Source: Komarekiella atlantica HA4396-MV6
GTDB lineage: Bacteria > Cyanobacteriota > Cyanobacteriia > Cyanobacteriales > Nostocaceae
Assembly (NCBI GenBank): GCA_019359395.1
Contig: JAHHHK010000027.1
Location: 1 to 64,000 of the forward strand
Reading direction: 5' to 3'
DNA length: 64,000 nt
The notes below the pieces were generated by a model, which searched no databases, was not told where the DNA came from, and saw nothing but the letters and a program-made list of their open reading frames with translations. Position numbers and translations under genes: made by a program. Below are positions 24,811 to 33,566 of this stretch, in pieces. The stretch's first letter is position 1, and every line of letters starts with the position of its first letter.

Positions 24811-25166
24811 AGTAAACAGTAAACGGTAAACAGTAATCAGTGAAGATAATTGAGCTTAAGGGGAACCACTAAGAGGATGTTTGAAAAGCGATTAGAAATC
24901 GCGCCACTTGCTACAAGTCGGGGAATCCGCCTAACGCAGTGGCTTAGCTACACAGACGAAACCCACCTCCGTGGACTTTGTTTATCTAGTAACGAATTAT
25001 ATTCGCCTAATACTTTTCAAACAACCACTAAGGGAGCGATCACTTCTAACTGAAAACTAATAGCCCAAAGCCAATTATTTATTGGCAGGCGCTATCTGGC
25101 GGGTTAAAATCCCCCACCATACCCCTTGATAACTGTTTACTGTTTACCGTTTACTGTTTACTGTTA
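24811..25166. mobile_element. MITE family 1, copy D, carrying a nested insertion
   Basis: The outer element runs from agtaaacagtaaacggtaaa to ...tttactgtttactgttat, the inverted form. Its normally continuous core ...aaccactaag|gg... is split by a 150-bp insertion (24874-25023). Outside that insertion the order of core motifs matches the other copies. It lies between the convergent-spaced HlyD and PpiC genes. Confidence 0.8.
24874..25023. mobile_element. Second small element nested in MITE copy D
   Basis: Ends tgtttgaaaag (24878-24888) and cttttcaaaca (25013-25023) are perfect 11-bp inverted repeats. The 9-bp accactaag occurs on both sides (24865-24873 and 25024-25032) but once in other MITE copies, so it is a target-site duplication. 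The 150-bp interior encodes no transposase. A non-autonomous derivative of a DDE-transposase element is inferred. Confidence 0.75.
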
Positions 25167-25257
25167 TCTACTGACCATTGACAATAGATACTGGTAGAGC
25201 ATGGCAAAAATAACTGTATTTTCAGCGTAGCGTGCTAGGTTAACCAATAACTAGTGA

Positions 25258-26814
25258 TTAAAGCTCTAAACCACCTTTTTGCAACTTCTTAAACGGATCT
25301 AAGATAAAGTCAATAACCCGACGCTGGCGGATAATGACCTCTGCATTTGCTGTTTGTCCGGCTGTTAAGGGGATTCGTCTATTGGCAATTTGGATATTAG
25401 GATTATCTAGAGTAATATCCAACTCATAAGTTTCTACGCTGCTTTGATTGCCTTGGCTATTAGTTTGAACTTTCGAGTTAGGTGAAATCCAACTAACGCG
25501 CCCTTCTACAACTCCATAATCTTGGAATGGATAAGCATCAAACTTGATTTTGACGGGCATTCCTACCTTTAAGAAACCACTTTGCTCACTGGGCATCTGC
25601 GCCTTGAGAATCAATGGAGTATTGGTAGGCGCAATTTGAGCAAGCATCTGTCCTGGTTCGACTACAGATCCAGGTTTTTGAATGGGCAACTCAAAAACTG
25701 TACCATCAATAGGCGATCGCACTACTCGTTGCTGTAATTGGAACTTGATGGACGCAATCTGGCTTCCGGTTTGAGCAATTTCTGATTGTAAGGATGTGAT
25801 TTGTGATTGCACATCTTTGAGTTGCTCTTGATTTCTGAGTACCGCCAGTTTACCTGATTGAACTAGGCTTTGATAGCCGCTTTGTTGCTCTTGCAGGCGC
25901 AGTTTTGCTTGCTCAATATCTGATTGGGCTTGACTCATAATCGCCTGATAGTTGCCGAATTGCTCTTGTAAGCGCAACTGAGCTTGTTTGATATTGCCTT
26001 TTGCTTCTTCCAACGAGCTAAGGCTTTCTTCTGCTGTCTTTTCTAGTTCTACAACTTTGGTTTGGGCAATTGCACCTTGCTTCAAAAGGTCACGATAGCG
26101 TTTGACTTCTGCTGTATCTCTAGTCAGACGACTGTTAGCTAACTTTTGAGCAACCTGGGTGGAATTGATATTTTGCCTAGCCTGCTCCACTAAAGCCTGT
26201 TTTTCCATTCTTTGTAAGAGATACGCACTCTTACTAGCATCTAGGTTTTGCTGCGCTTGATTAACTTGGGCAATTTTTTCCAATTGTTGGGATTGGTTTT
26301 GCTGCTCTTGAATGTTGATTGTCAAGACAATTTGGTTTTTGAGTAAATCTAGTTGCGATCGCCGATTGATTAACCCTTCTATCTTTGCTTGTGTCTGTTG
26401 CAGTTCTGAACGTAGAAGATCAGATTCCAGTTCAACCAAAACTTGCCCTGCTTTGACGGTTGTACCTGGTTTGACATTAACAGTAGTGACGCTACTAGTA
26501 ACTGGACTATCCAATCTTTGGGTGGCTCCATTGGGTTCCATACGCCCTCTGGCGTTTCCTGTTTCATCTACTTTGGAAAACATCGACCAAGGTAAAACGA
26601 TCGCAGCAAAACTGATCAGCAAATACAGCATGGAGCGTGTCCAGGCTTTTGGCAAGGCATCTAGCAGTTCTTCTGTGCCATAAAACCAATCATTGCTCTC
26701 AACTTTTTTCTGTGTTCGAGGATGAACAACGGTACTCGCATCCTCAAACAGGAGATACTCATCCTGCGTTGGCGTAGGAGGCGCATACGATGAATTGTGA
26801 GATATATGTGGCAT
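25258..26814 (-). CDS. HlyD-family membrane fusion protein of the peptide exporter
   Basis: 518 residues. A short cytosolic N-terminus (to about 58) leads into one TM segment (MLYLLISFAAIVLPWSMF). A lipoyl/barrel start follows (VTTVNVKPGTTVKAGQVLVE). Long coiled-coil hairpins rich in Gln cover about residues 125-355. The second lipoyl half (VRSPIDGTVFELPIQKPGSV) and a C-terminal beta domain (LTAGQTANAEVIIRQRRVID) close the protein. This is the adaptor linking a type I ABC exporter to an outer-membrane channel. It lies downstream of the C39 ABC gene in the same direction, so the pair should form the export machine for the double-glycine peptides. Confidence 0.9.
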   Translation of the reverse strand: MPHISHNSSYAPPTPTQDEYLLFEDASTVVHPRTQKKVESNDWFYGTEELLDALPKAWTRSMLYLLISFAAIVLPWSMFSKVDETGNARGRMEPNGATQRLDSPVTSSVTTVNVKPGTTVKAGQVLVELESDLLRSELQQTQAKIEGLINRRSQLDLLKNQIVLTINIQEQQNQSQQLEKIAQVNQAQQNLDASKSAYLLQRMEKQALVEQARQNINSTQVAQKLANSRLTRDTAEVKRYRDLLKQGAIAQTKVVELEKTAEESLSSLEEAKGNIKQAQLRLQEQFGNYQAIMSQAQSDIEQAKLRLQEQQSGYQSLVQSGKLAVLRNQEQLKDVQSQITSLQSEIAQTGSQIASIKFQLQQRVVRSPIDGTVFELPIQKPGSVVEPGQMLAQIAPTNTPLILKAQMPSEQSGFLKVGMPVKIKFDAYPFQDYGVVEGRVSWISPNSKVQTNSQGNQSSVETYELDITLDNPNIQIANRRIPLTAGQTANAEVIIRQRRVIDFILDPFKKLQKGGLEL

Positions 26815-26850
26815 GAGTGATTTAAAACTCCAAATTTAATAAGGGTCAAA

Positions 26851-26912
26851 AGTAGAGACGCGATTAAAGTAGAGACGCGATTAAAGTAGAGACGCGATTA
26901 ATCGCGTCTTTA
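26851..26912. repeat. Hairpin repeat with amplified left arm
   Basis: A 17-base unit agtagagacgcgattaa occurs twice before a full palindrome gacgcgattaatcgcgtc. It is located between the HlyD and ABC exporter genes of one operon. The same palindrome core is amplified at 55758-55866. Confidence 0.75.
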
Positions 26913-26976
26913 CAAGGGTCAATATTTTGACTTTGGACATTTGACTCTTGACTCCCCAAAACGAAGTGGAGGGGTC

Positions 26977-29900
26977 TTAAGCCGTTTGAGCTAGTTGTTG
27001 TTGGTTGAGATAGAAGTAATGACCTCTTTTGGTAATTAGTTCATCGTGAGTACCGCTTTCGACCAATACGCCACGGTCTAAAACCAAAATCAAGTCAGCA
27101 TGACGCACTGTGGAGAGGCGATGAGCAATGATCAGGCTTGTGCGTCCTTGGAGAATTTTTTTGAGGTTGTTCTGAATAATCCGCTCAGATTCGGCGTCTA
27201 GATGGCTGGTTGCTTCATCTAATACTAAGAAGCTGGGATTTCCTAGCAAAGCACGAGCGATCGCCAGTCGTTGGCGTTGTCCACCAGATAACATCCCGCC
27301 ACCTTCACCAATTTGGGTTTCGTAACCCATTGGCATTTGTTTAATAAAGTCATCTGCTCCGGCTAAACGTGCGGCTTCGATAACTTCTTCTAGAGTGGAT
27401 TCTGGATGAGCAATGCTGATGTTTTCACGAATTGTACCGCCAAACAAAAAGGTATCTTGATCAACAACACCGATTTGAGAACGCAGCGATCGCAAGGAAA
27501 TATTAGTGACATCTTGACCATCAATCAATACTTTCCCATCTGTCGGCGGATATAGACCCAAAATCAATTTGGATAGGGTAGTTTTACCAGAACCACTACG
27601 CCCTACAACCGCTACTGTTTGCTCAGCTTTGATTTCAAAACTGAGATTTTCTAGCACGTTAATATCACTTTCTGGGTGATAGCGAAAAGTCACATTATCA
27701 AAGCGAACTTGACCTTGCAAATTTAGTAAAGACTGGCGGGGTTGATGTTGTAAATCTTCTTCCGGTTCCGCTTCCAAAACATCATTAATCCGCTCTGTGG
27801 AAATAATCACTTCTTGCAATTGATTCCACAACACTACAAGCCGTTGGAAAGGACGAATTACGCTGCCTAACAACATATTGAATGCAACTAATTGTCCAAT
27901 TGTCAATTGGTTTTGAATTACCAACCATGCCCCAAACCAAAGTAATCCTGTAGTTACTAGCGTTTCGATCCCGGAACTGAAAACTTGCAGTTGATTACTA
28001 ATTATCTGTCCGCTAAAGGTTTTTTTAATGACATTATTCAGCAGTTCTTCCCAATGCCAGCGTACTGTCTGCTCAATTGCCATAGAGCGAATTGAGCGAA
28101 TTCCTGTGAGGGATTGAATCAGATAACTATTCTCTGCGGCTGCGGCACTAAAAACTTCGCGGCTGATGCGGCGTAAAAAAGGAGTAGCGACGAGTGCTAG
28201 GAGTACAAAAGGCGGCACGATCGCTAAGCTAAACAATGCCATTTGCCAACTGTACCAAAACATCAACCCCACGTAAATAAACACTGTCAGTAAATCCAAA
28301 ATGATTGACAGTGCTTCTCCAGTTAGAAAGCGCTGAATTTTCTGATTTTCTTGGACGCGAGAGACAATATCGCCAACGTAACGCGACTCAAAGAAGGCTA
28401 AAGGCAAGCGGAAGGTATGTTTAATAAAACCTACCAACAGCGCGACGCTAATGCGGTTAGCTGTGTGATCCAGCAGATATTGCCGTAGTCCATTGATGGC
28501 GACGCGGAACAACCCAAAAATCAGCAACCCTAAGCCCACAGCGTTTAAAGTCAAGGTGCTACCTTGTACAACCACGCGGTCTAATAGTAACTGGGTAAAT
28601 AAAGGTGTAACTAGTCCAAATACTTGAATCAACACCGAAGCCAGGAATACTTCTAGCAGCACTTGCGAGTGAGGTTTGACTAAATCAAAAAACTGCCAGA
28701 ATGGTGTGATTGCTTCCTGGTTTTCTTTAAGTAAGGCTGTGGGTTGCAATAGCAACGCGTAACCAGTCCAACCAGTTTTAAATTCGCTGTGGGTAAGGGT
28801 GCGTTGACCGATGGCGGGATCACCAACAATCACGTGCTTTTTACCGATTTCATAGACAACTATGTAGTGCTTGCCTTCCCAGTGAGCGATCGCTGGTAGA
28901 GATTGTTGGGCTAATTTATCAAGGCTGGCTTTCACAGGACGGGTAGTAAAGCCGATAGTCTCAGCGGCGGCTGTTAAACCGCGCATTGATGCCCCACTAC
29001 GGTTGATGTTGGCAATATCCCGCAGGCGGTTGACACTAGAGCGCTTGCCCCAATAGCGACAAATCATCACTAAGCAAGCGGCCCCACAGTCTGAGGCGCT
29101 TTGTTGTTCAAAGAACGGATAGCGTTTGGTCAGGCGTCCCCACCAATGCCGCGCTGTCACCGTTGGGCTGGGAAAGTAGGCTCGTTGAATCTTTTGCTTT
29201 GGTGTTGGATCGGGATCTGGTTGGGTCAGAGATTGAGGATTGGGTGTTGAGTATTGGGAAATGCTTTCTTCTTCCCCAGTCCCCAGTCGTCGTTCCTGGA
29301 AGTCGATCAACTCTGCTAATTGCGGCCAGTGTTGTTGTGCTGTTTGCCAATTAGCATTTCTCAAACTGTAAGCGATCGCTGGTTGAGTTGCCTGCAAACT
29401 TCCCTGCTTTGGGTTGACATAGATGTTTCCAGGTGTCAATCTTCGCCCGTCAGAATGTAGTAGTTCTCCGAGACGCAGCAGCCAGAGTTTGGTATCTTTG
29501 GTGAGTTTGGCATTTAGAGAACCACTCTCTAAAGTGTGCCGCTCAAATAAGGATAGTGCTTTGAAAATCTCTTCTACAGATGCATTACGGGGAATTAGGG
29601 AGTTCTGGGAACAAAAAAGCAGCAAATCCCAAAGTTCTGCACGTGCTAAAAGGCGATCGCGGATGCTCTGAGATGTGCGAATTAACTCTTGGAGTGCCTC
29701 TTGATTGAGATAACAAAGCTTTAAGTTTGCCGAAGCTCTAGCAACATAAGGACTGAATTTCTCTTCTGGAAATAGAGTCAATTCACCAAATGATGCTCCA
29801 GGTAATAGGGTGGTGATTAAGTTATTAGAGTTATCTAGCAGTCTAACTTTACCTGTAAGAATGATGTAAATTCCTGGCTCAGATGTAGCTGCTTGCCAAA

Positions 29901-30033
29901 ACTGCTTAGCTACTGCTGGCTCGACGATTTCCAGCGCTTTAAGACACCTGTCAAGTTCCTCGTCTGACAGCGACTCACCCAAGGTTTTGGTGAGTTGTTC
30001 AGCTAACTGTTGCTGGGAAAACGCTGACGGCAT
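26977..30033 (-). CDS. C39-peptidase ABC exporter with N-terminal cyclic-nucleotide-binding-like domain
   Basis: 1018 residues. A cNMP-binding-like domain (IYIILTGKVRLLDNSNNLIT, GASFGELTLFPEE) occupies about residues 1-140. The C39 leader peptidase domain has QQSASDCGAACLVMICRYWG with Cys at 316, His in GKHYIVVYEIG and Asp in VGDPA. ABC transporter helices follow, then the ATPase with Walker A GRSGSGKTTLSK (about 811), LSGGQRQRLAIARALL (about 914) and VLDEATSHLD. It should cleave GG leaders while exporting the core. The architecture resembles HetC of Anabaena, a heterocyst factor, but the HlyD partner and nearby precursors favour peptide export. A low-complexity segment at about 250-275 looks like an in-frame repeat insertion. 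Confidence 0.92.
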   Translation of the reverse strand: MPSAFSQQQLAEQLTKTLGESLSDEELDRCLKALEIVEPAVAKQFWQAATSEPGIYIILTGKVRLLDNSNNLITTLLPGASFGELTLFPEEKFSPYVARASANLKLCYLNQEALQELIRTSQSIRDRLLARAELWDLLLFCSQNSLIPRNASVEEIFKALSLFERHTLESGSLNAKLTKDTKLWLLRLGELLHSDGRRLTPGNIYVNPKQGSLQATQPAIAYSLRNANWQTAQQHWPQLAELIDFQERRLGTGEEESISQYSTPNPQSLTQPDPDPTPKQKIQRAYFPSPTVTARHWWGRLTKRYPFFEQQSASDCGAACLVMICRYWGKRSSVNRLRDIANINRSGASMRGLTAAAETIGFTTRPVKASLDKLAQQSLPAIAHWEGKHYIVVYEIGKKHVIVGDPAIGQRTLTHSEFKTGWTGYALLLQPTALLKENQEAITPFWQFFDLVKPHSQVLLEVFLASVLIQVFGLVTPLFTQLLLDRVVVQGSTLTLNAVGLGLLIFGLFRVAINGLRQYLLDHTANRISVALLVGFIKHTFRLPLAFFESRYVGDIVSRVQENQKIQRFLTGEALSIILDLLTVFIYVGLMFWYSWQMALFSLAIVPPFVLLALVATPFLRRISREVFSAAAAENSYLIQSLTGIRSIRSMAIEQTVRWHWEELLNNVIKKTFSGQIISNQLQVFSSGIETLVTTGLLWFGAWLVIQNQLTIGQLVAFNMLLGSVIRPFQRLVVLWNQLQEVIISTERINDVLEAEPEEDLQHQPRQSLLNLQGQVRFDNVTFRYHPESDINVLENLSFEIKAEQTVAVVGRSGSGKTTLSKLILGLYPPTDGKVLIDGQDVTNISLRSLRSQIGVVDQDTFLFGGTIRENISIAHPESTLEEVIEAARLAGADDFIKQMPMGYETQIGEGGGMLSGGQRQRLAIARALLGNPSFLVLDEATSHLDAESERIIQNNLKKILQGRTSLIIAHRLSTVRHADLILVLDRGVLVESGTHDELITKRGHYFYLNQQQLAQTA

Positions 30034-30054
30034 TTTCTTACCTCCAAAACTCTA

Positions 30055-30657
30055 TTAGTTATTGGTCTGAATCAAATTGAATGACCAATGCAAACTAGGT
30101 TCAGAGTTAGATTGCAAGTCGCCGATTGTAATACCAGCATCCTTATTCTGCTGATCAGTTTCTTGTTGGTTGATGTTTTTGCGCTTAGTGGAAAGTCCCA
30201 TTTGTTTTAGCAGACGATTAACATGGCGATCGCTAATTTCAATGCCAAATTCATTTGCTAAATGTTTGCTTAACCATTGAGCTGTCCAGTAACCAAATGC
30301 ATAGCCATATTCACGCGGACTATGGCTTACCAATTCTTTCAACCGTTCAATATATTCATTATTTACAGTTTTGGGTCTACCGATAGGTCGCTCATTCCAT
30401 TTGTGCGCTAAACCTGCTTCTGCTATCCCAATCCAGTATCGTGCCATCTCTTGGGAACAACCGATGATTTCACAAATTTGGGTTTGAGATTTACCCATAT
30501 CTGCCAGCAACATAATTTCAATCCGCCGACGATATTCTGGCTGTAAATTAGCTTGCAAATTTTTTAGCAATGCCTTCCGTTGAAAAGGCGTTAAAAACTT
30601 ACTTTCTTGGGTATCGTAGCTTTCAAAAATCTGATCTTGACTGAAATCTTGTGTCAT
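30055..30657 (-). CDS. HTH protein with IS630-type DNA-binding domains, probable regulator
   Basis: 200 residues, 21 bp upstream of the exporter gene. It carries an HTH of IS630/homeodomain type (RRRIEIMLLADMGKSQTQIC, EIIGCSQEMARYWI), a GRPKT linker and a winged HTH (WLSKHLANEFGIEISDRHVN, RLLKQMGLS). The DDE catalytic half of an IS630 transposase is absent, and the C-terminus is a short polar tail. Tight linkage to the exporter suggests a domesticated transposase DNA-binding region that regulates the export operon; this is inference. A MITE lies in its upstream region. Confidence 0.75.
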   Translation of the reverse strand: MTQDFSQDQIFESYDTQESKFLTPFQRKALLKNLQANLQPEYRRRIEIMLLADMGKSQTQICEIIGCSQEMARYWIGIAEAGLAHKWNERPIGRPKTVNNEYIERLKELVSHSPREYGYAFGYWTAQWLSKHLANEFGIEISDRHVNRLLKQMGLSTKRKNINQQETDQQNKDAGITIGDLQSNSEPSLHWSFNLIQTNN

Positions 30658-30801
30658 AATTCTTACCAGTTGCCGTCAATTGCAAAATGTGGGCAAATGT
30701 TTCCATCGCAGCTGTTTTTAAATCCTGATATTTCTGGATTTACATCTGCAAAATGAATTAGTTCTAGACATTAATCAAAAATTTACATGATGTCTAACTT
30801 T

Positions 30802-30982
30802 TAACAGTAAACAGTAAACAGTTATCAGTTAAGATAATTGGGTTTAAAGATAACCACTATATCGGCAAGCATTGACAACTCAAAACTAATAACCCAAAGT
30901 CGATTAGTGGCAAGCGTTGTTTAACAGTTATCAGTTTTTTTCTGACCACTGTTTACTGTTTACTGTTCACTGTTTACTGTTT
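30802..30982. mobile_element. MITE family 1, copy E
   Basis: Starts ttaacagtaaacagtaaaca, ends in tttactgttcactgtttactg. It keeps the ataattgggtttaaag, actaataacccaaag and gattagtggcaag core but lacks the gggtttaaatccccc segment (deleted, replaced by a fresh gttatcag). About 145 bp upstream of the HTH gene. Confidence 0.75.
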
Positions 30983-32184
30983 AGATTGTGATACCTCAAT
31001 ATCCGACTTTAATTGGCATAGTCTAGAACACAGAGGTAATCCAAAAGTCTAAAGAACATCATGCAATTTTTTATTTTGTCCATCAAGCAAAATCTTTATT
31101 AAAGACTGCACTCCCAAATTGCGATAGTATCTAGCTCGCAAAAAGTAGTAAGCTTTAACAAAAGATGCATCAAACATAGCTGTTATGTTCCCCGATAATT
31201 AGCAATCACTGGTAAAACACTTAGAAACAGTGAGCTACTCACTGGTTAATTCCAAGAAGCTGACAGACTTTATACCAAGCTTGGTGCAGAAATAGTATTA
31301 TTTGAGACTATTTCTACCTGGTTGATAATAACAGGAAAGTAATATATAGCCTGATAGTAGCTCTTATTTTGAGGATTTTACTGAACTCTACAATACAGGT
31401 TCATAGGTCAACCTCCCAGTATTTAGGTAGGTTAAGTTTTAATTACTAAACAGAGGTTGAAACCTATTCCAAAAACTGGAATTTAGCAGCAGCGAAGGTC
31501 AGGTATATGTATGAGTACAGCAAATCTACTTCTGACAGTAGCCTAACACTAATTATATTTTCATCAGTACCAGAGTGATAAATTTGAAGTTCTCTGGAAG
31601 AGAAGTTCAACGAACAAGTGACAGTCTCTCACCCTTCATTTTAATCCACTGTTATTTATTTAAAAATTCTCCTACATCTAGCCAATATATTTTACTAAAA
31701 AGGAAAAATCTTTACTAGATTTTAATAATAAGTTTATTAAAAAAATATAAACCAATTTTATCTCAAAAATAATTGCTTGATTGTTAATTTTTTTTGTAAA
31801 ACATTAACTGCAAACTCAAAATCTTTATAAGATCAAATAACAAAATAGTAGCTTGATGTTTAATATATTACTACTTATTTAAAAATATAATAAATTTTAT
31901 AAATGCTTAACAAGCTTACATCTATCTATAGTAGTAAAACTAGACATTTGTAAATATCTGAACAGATTTTATATAGCAGTATCTATCTTTAGTATGAAAA
32001 TAATATAGCAATCTTATATTATATGAGTCGTGAGAATGAACGAACTGCCTTCTCTACGTTCGCCTTGGTGTCGCAGACAGACCAAGGCGTAGCTTGCTTA
32101 AGCGTAGGGGTATGTGGAACGTCTGGTTGGTGCAACCTTTCGTAGAGAAAAGAATAAGCGCCAAGAAAGACAAAAATAATCTCC
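30983..32184. other. Long AT-rich non-coding region upstream of the export operon
   Basis: 1.2 kb with no credible open frame on either strand. The stretch 31640-31980 is very AT-rich. Around 32060-32110 there is an inverted arrangement ccttggtgtcgcagacagac-caagg, a dispersed GC-rich repeat. Divergent promoters for the export operon (minus) and for the transcript ending at 32276 (plus) are likely here. Confidence 0.35.
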
Positions 32185-32276
32185 CTCACCATCGGGAAAT
32201 GGTTAAAGACAAATTGTAGTCACAAGTGGAAACTAAATCAGGAACTATAACCTCTGGAGTCCCCGGAGGTTTTTTT
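32185..32276 (+). ncRNA. Candidate small RNA ending in a strong terminator
   Basis: The stretch caccatcgggaaatggttaa, followed by ggaaactaaatcaggaact, ends in the terminator hairpin aacctctgg/cccggaggtt plus seven T (32249-32276). No gene lies upstream on the + strand for more than 8 kb, so a terminator here implies an independent short transcript. The repeated ggaaact/ggaact motif is reminiscent of the Yfr2 family of cyanobacterial sRNAs. The 5' end is a guess. Confidence 0.35.
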
Positions 32277-32277
32277 C
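32249..32277 (+). terminator. Rho-independent terminator
   Basis: Stem aacctctgg/cccggaggtt with a four-base loop, then seven T and C. It stands about 210 bp before the ThuA-like gene and so ends a transcript that starts in the preceding non-coding region. Confidence 0.75.
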
Positions 32278-32488
32278 TAAATGCGATCGCACACGCATAT
32301 AAGTCCTTTGTAAAGAGGATATTTGAAAACTCCTGTGCGTCTTGTGCATTTGATATTCTAGCGGTGAAGTAGCAAAAATTGTAGGCCTTTCGCCTTTGGG
32401 TGCAACAGCAGATTAAATTTATTTAAAGGAGAAATTTATAGTACAGTAATTGCAGCATTAACAGCAAATAAATAAAGTTGCGGAAGCT

Positions 32489-33373
32489 ATGATCAAACCA
32501 ATTCGCATTCTTTTGCAGACTACGATTTCCACAACTGAAGATGACTGGAGCATTTTTCGTTTTTCACTGTTACAGGAATATCTGGCATCTGTTAAAGATG
32601 AAGTGGGGTCATTTGAAGTTACAGCTCGCGATCGCAAATCAGATGCAGAGGGTAATGACCCAGTTTTGAGTACACTAGATAAATCAGATTTCGACGAACT
32701 TTGGCTGTTTGCCTTAGATGTTGGCGGTGGTTTAACTGAAAAAGATATTGCTGGTATTAATGCCTTTCGACAACGTGGCGGTGGTATTCTGACGACACGG
32801 GATCATCAAGATATGGGTTGTTCGATGTGTGGTTTAGTTGATATTGGTGATATTCACTATTTCAATACCAAAAATTTAGACCCTGATGATTCTCGTTGGT
32901 GTCGAGATGACCCATATACAACTTATATTTCTTGGCCTAATTACCATTCTGGAGCTAACGGCGACTATCAAAAAATTACCCTAGTCGAACCTGTTCATGA
33001 ACTATTGAAAAATCCTAATTCACCCTCTGGGTTCATCGAATATTTTCCGGCACATCCCCACGAGGGTGGTATCGGAGTGCATCCAAGCAACCTCAACGCA
33101 CAGGTGATTGCATTGGGAAACAGTTTAGCTACAGGTCGTGACTTCAATCTGGTCGTTGCGATCGAACATTACACAGATGCAGATGGTAATCTACTAGGAC
33201 GAGCAATAGCTAACTCCAGCTTCCATCACTTAGTAGATTACAACTGGGACATTGAAAAAGGCTGTCCTACATTTGTGGATGAACTACCAGGAAATGGTAT
33301 GAAACAAGAACCACGCGCCTTAGAAGATATCAAGACTTATGTGCGTAATGTCGCTTTATGGCTAGCACAATAA
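32489..33373 (+). CDS. ThuA/GATase1-like hypothetical protein
   Basis: 294 residues without signal peptide. The N-terminal half looks like a flavodoxin/glutamine-amidotransferase-like fold: IRILLQTTISTTEDDW, SDFDELWLFALDVGGG, then EKDIAGINAFRQRGGGILTT and RDHQDMGCSMCG. This resembles ThuA-like proteins, where the G-G-G loop follows a similar strand. The second half has conserved-looking His and Trp motifs (YISWPNYHSGANGDY, YFPAHPHEGGIGV, ANSSFHHLVDYNWD) that might bind a metal or sugar. A Cys pair (SMCG, WCRDD) is present. Function unknown. Ribosome site gcggaag. Confidence 0.6.
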   Translation: MIKPIRILLQTTISTTEDDWSIFRFSLLQEYLASVKDEVGSFEVTARDRKSDAEGNDPVLSTLDKSDFDELWLFALDVGGGLTEKDIAGINAFRQRGGGILTTRDHQDMGCSMCGLVDIGDIHYFNTKNLDPDDSRWCRDDPYTTYISWPNYHSGANGDYQKITLVEPVHELLKNPNSPSGFIEYFPAHPHEGGIGVHPSNLNAQVIALGNSLATGRDFNLVVAIEHYTDADGNLLGRAIANSSFHHLVDYNWDIEKGCPTFVDELPGNGMKQEPRALEDIKTYVRNVALWLAQ

Positions 33374-33375
33374 AA

Positions 33376-33484
33376 TAGACCTCTTGCATGAATCAGATGA
33401 TAAACTGCCAAACAGATAAGCTTCTCATTCCTCTTTGCGTGAACCTGAAAATTCTGATTTTAAAATATTCGTGCAAGAAGTCTA
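33376..33484. mobile_element. MITE family 2, copy 1 (ends TAGACCTCTTGCA)
   Basis: A 109-bp element with left end tagacctcttgca and right end tgcaagaagtcta (one mismatch). Its interior includes aatcagatgataaactgcca, close to copy 2 at 52314-52429. It sits 2 bp after the ThuA-like stop codon. Flanked by A/T-rich DNA, with TA at each outer end as in Tc1/IS630-type elements. Confidence 0.75.
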
Positions 33485-33566
33485 ATATCTAAAATGTGAA
33501 TTAACTCACATTCGCAAGAATAGCTTTCATTTAACTAATTAGGAGTAAATGATTGTACTACTTGCT

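Noticed and set aside
24850-25053. 67-codon frame within MITE copy D
   Set aside because: It spans the nested insertion and both target duplications, so it is made of mobile-element DNA and has no protein-like pattern.
30055-30657. IS630 transposase gene
   Set aside because: Only the HTH domains are present; no DDE motif, no flanking inverted repeats and a close operon link to the exporter.
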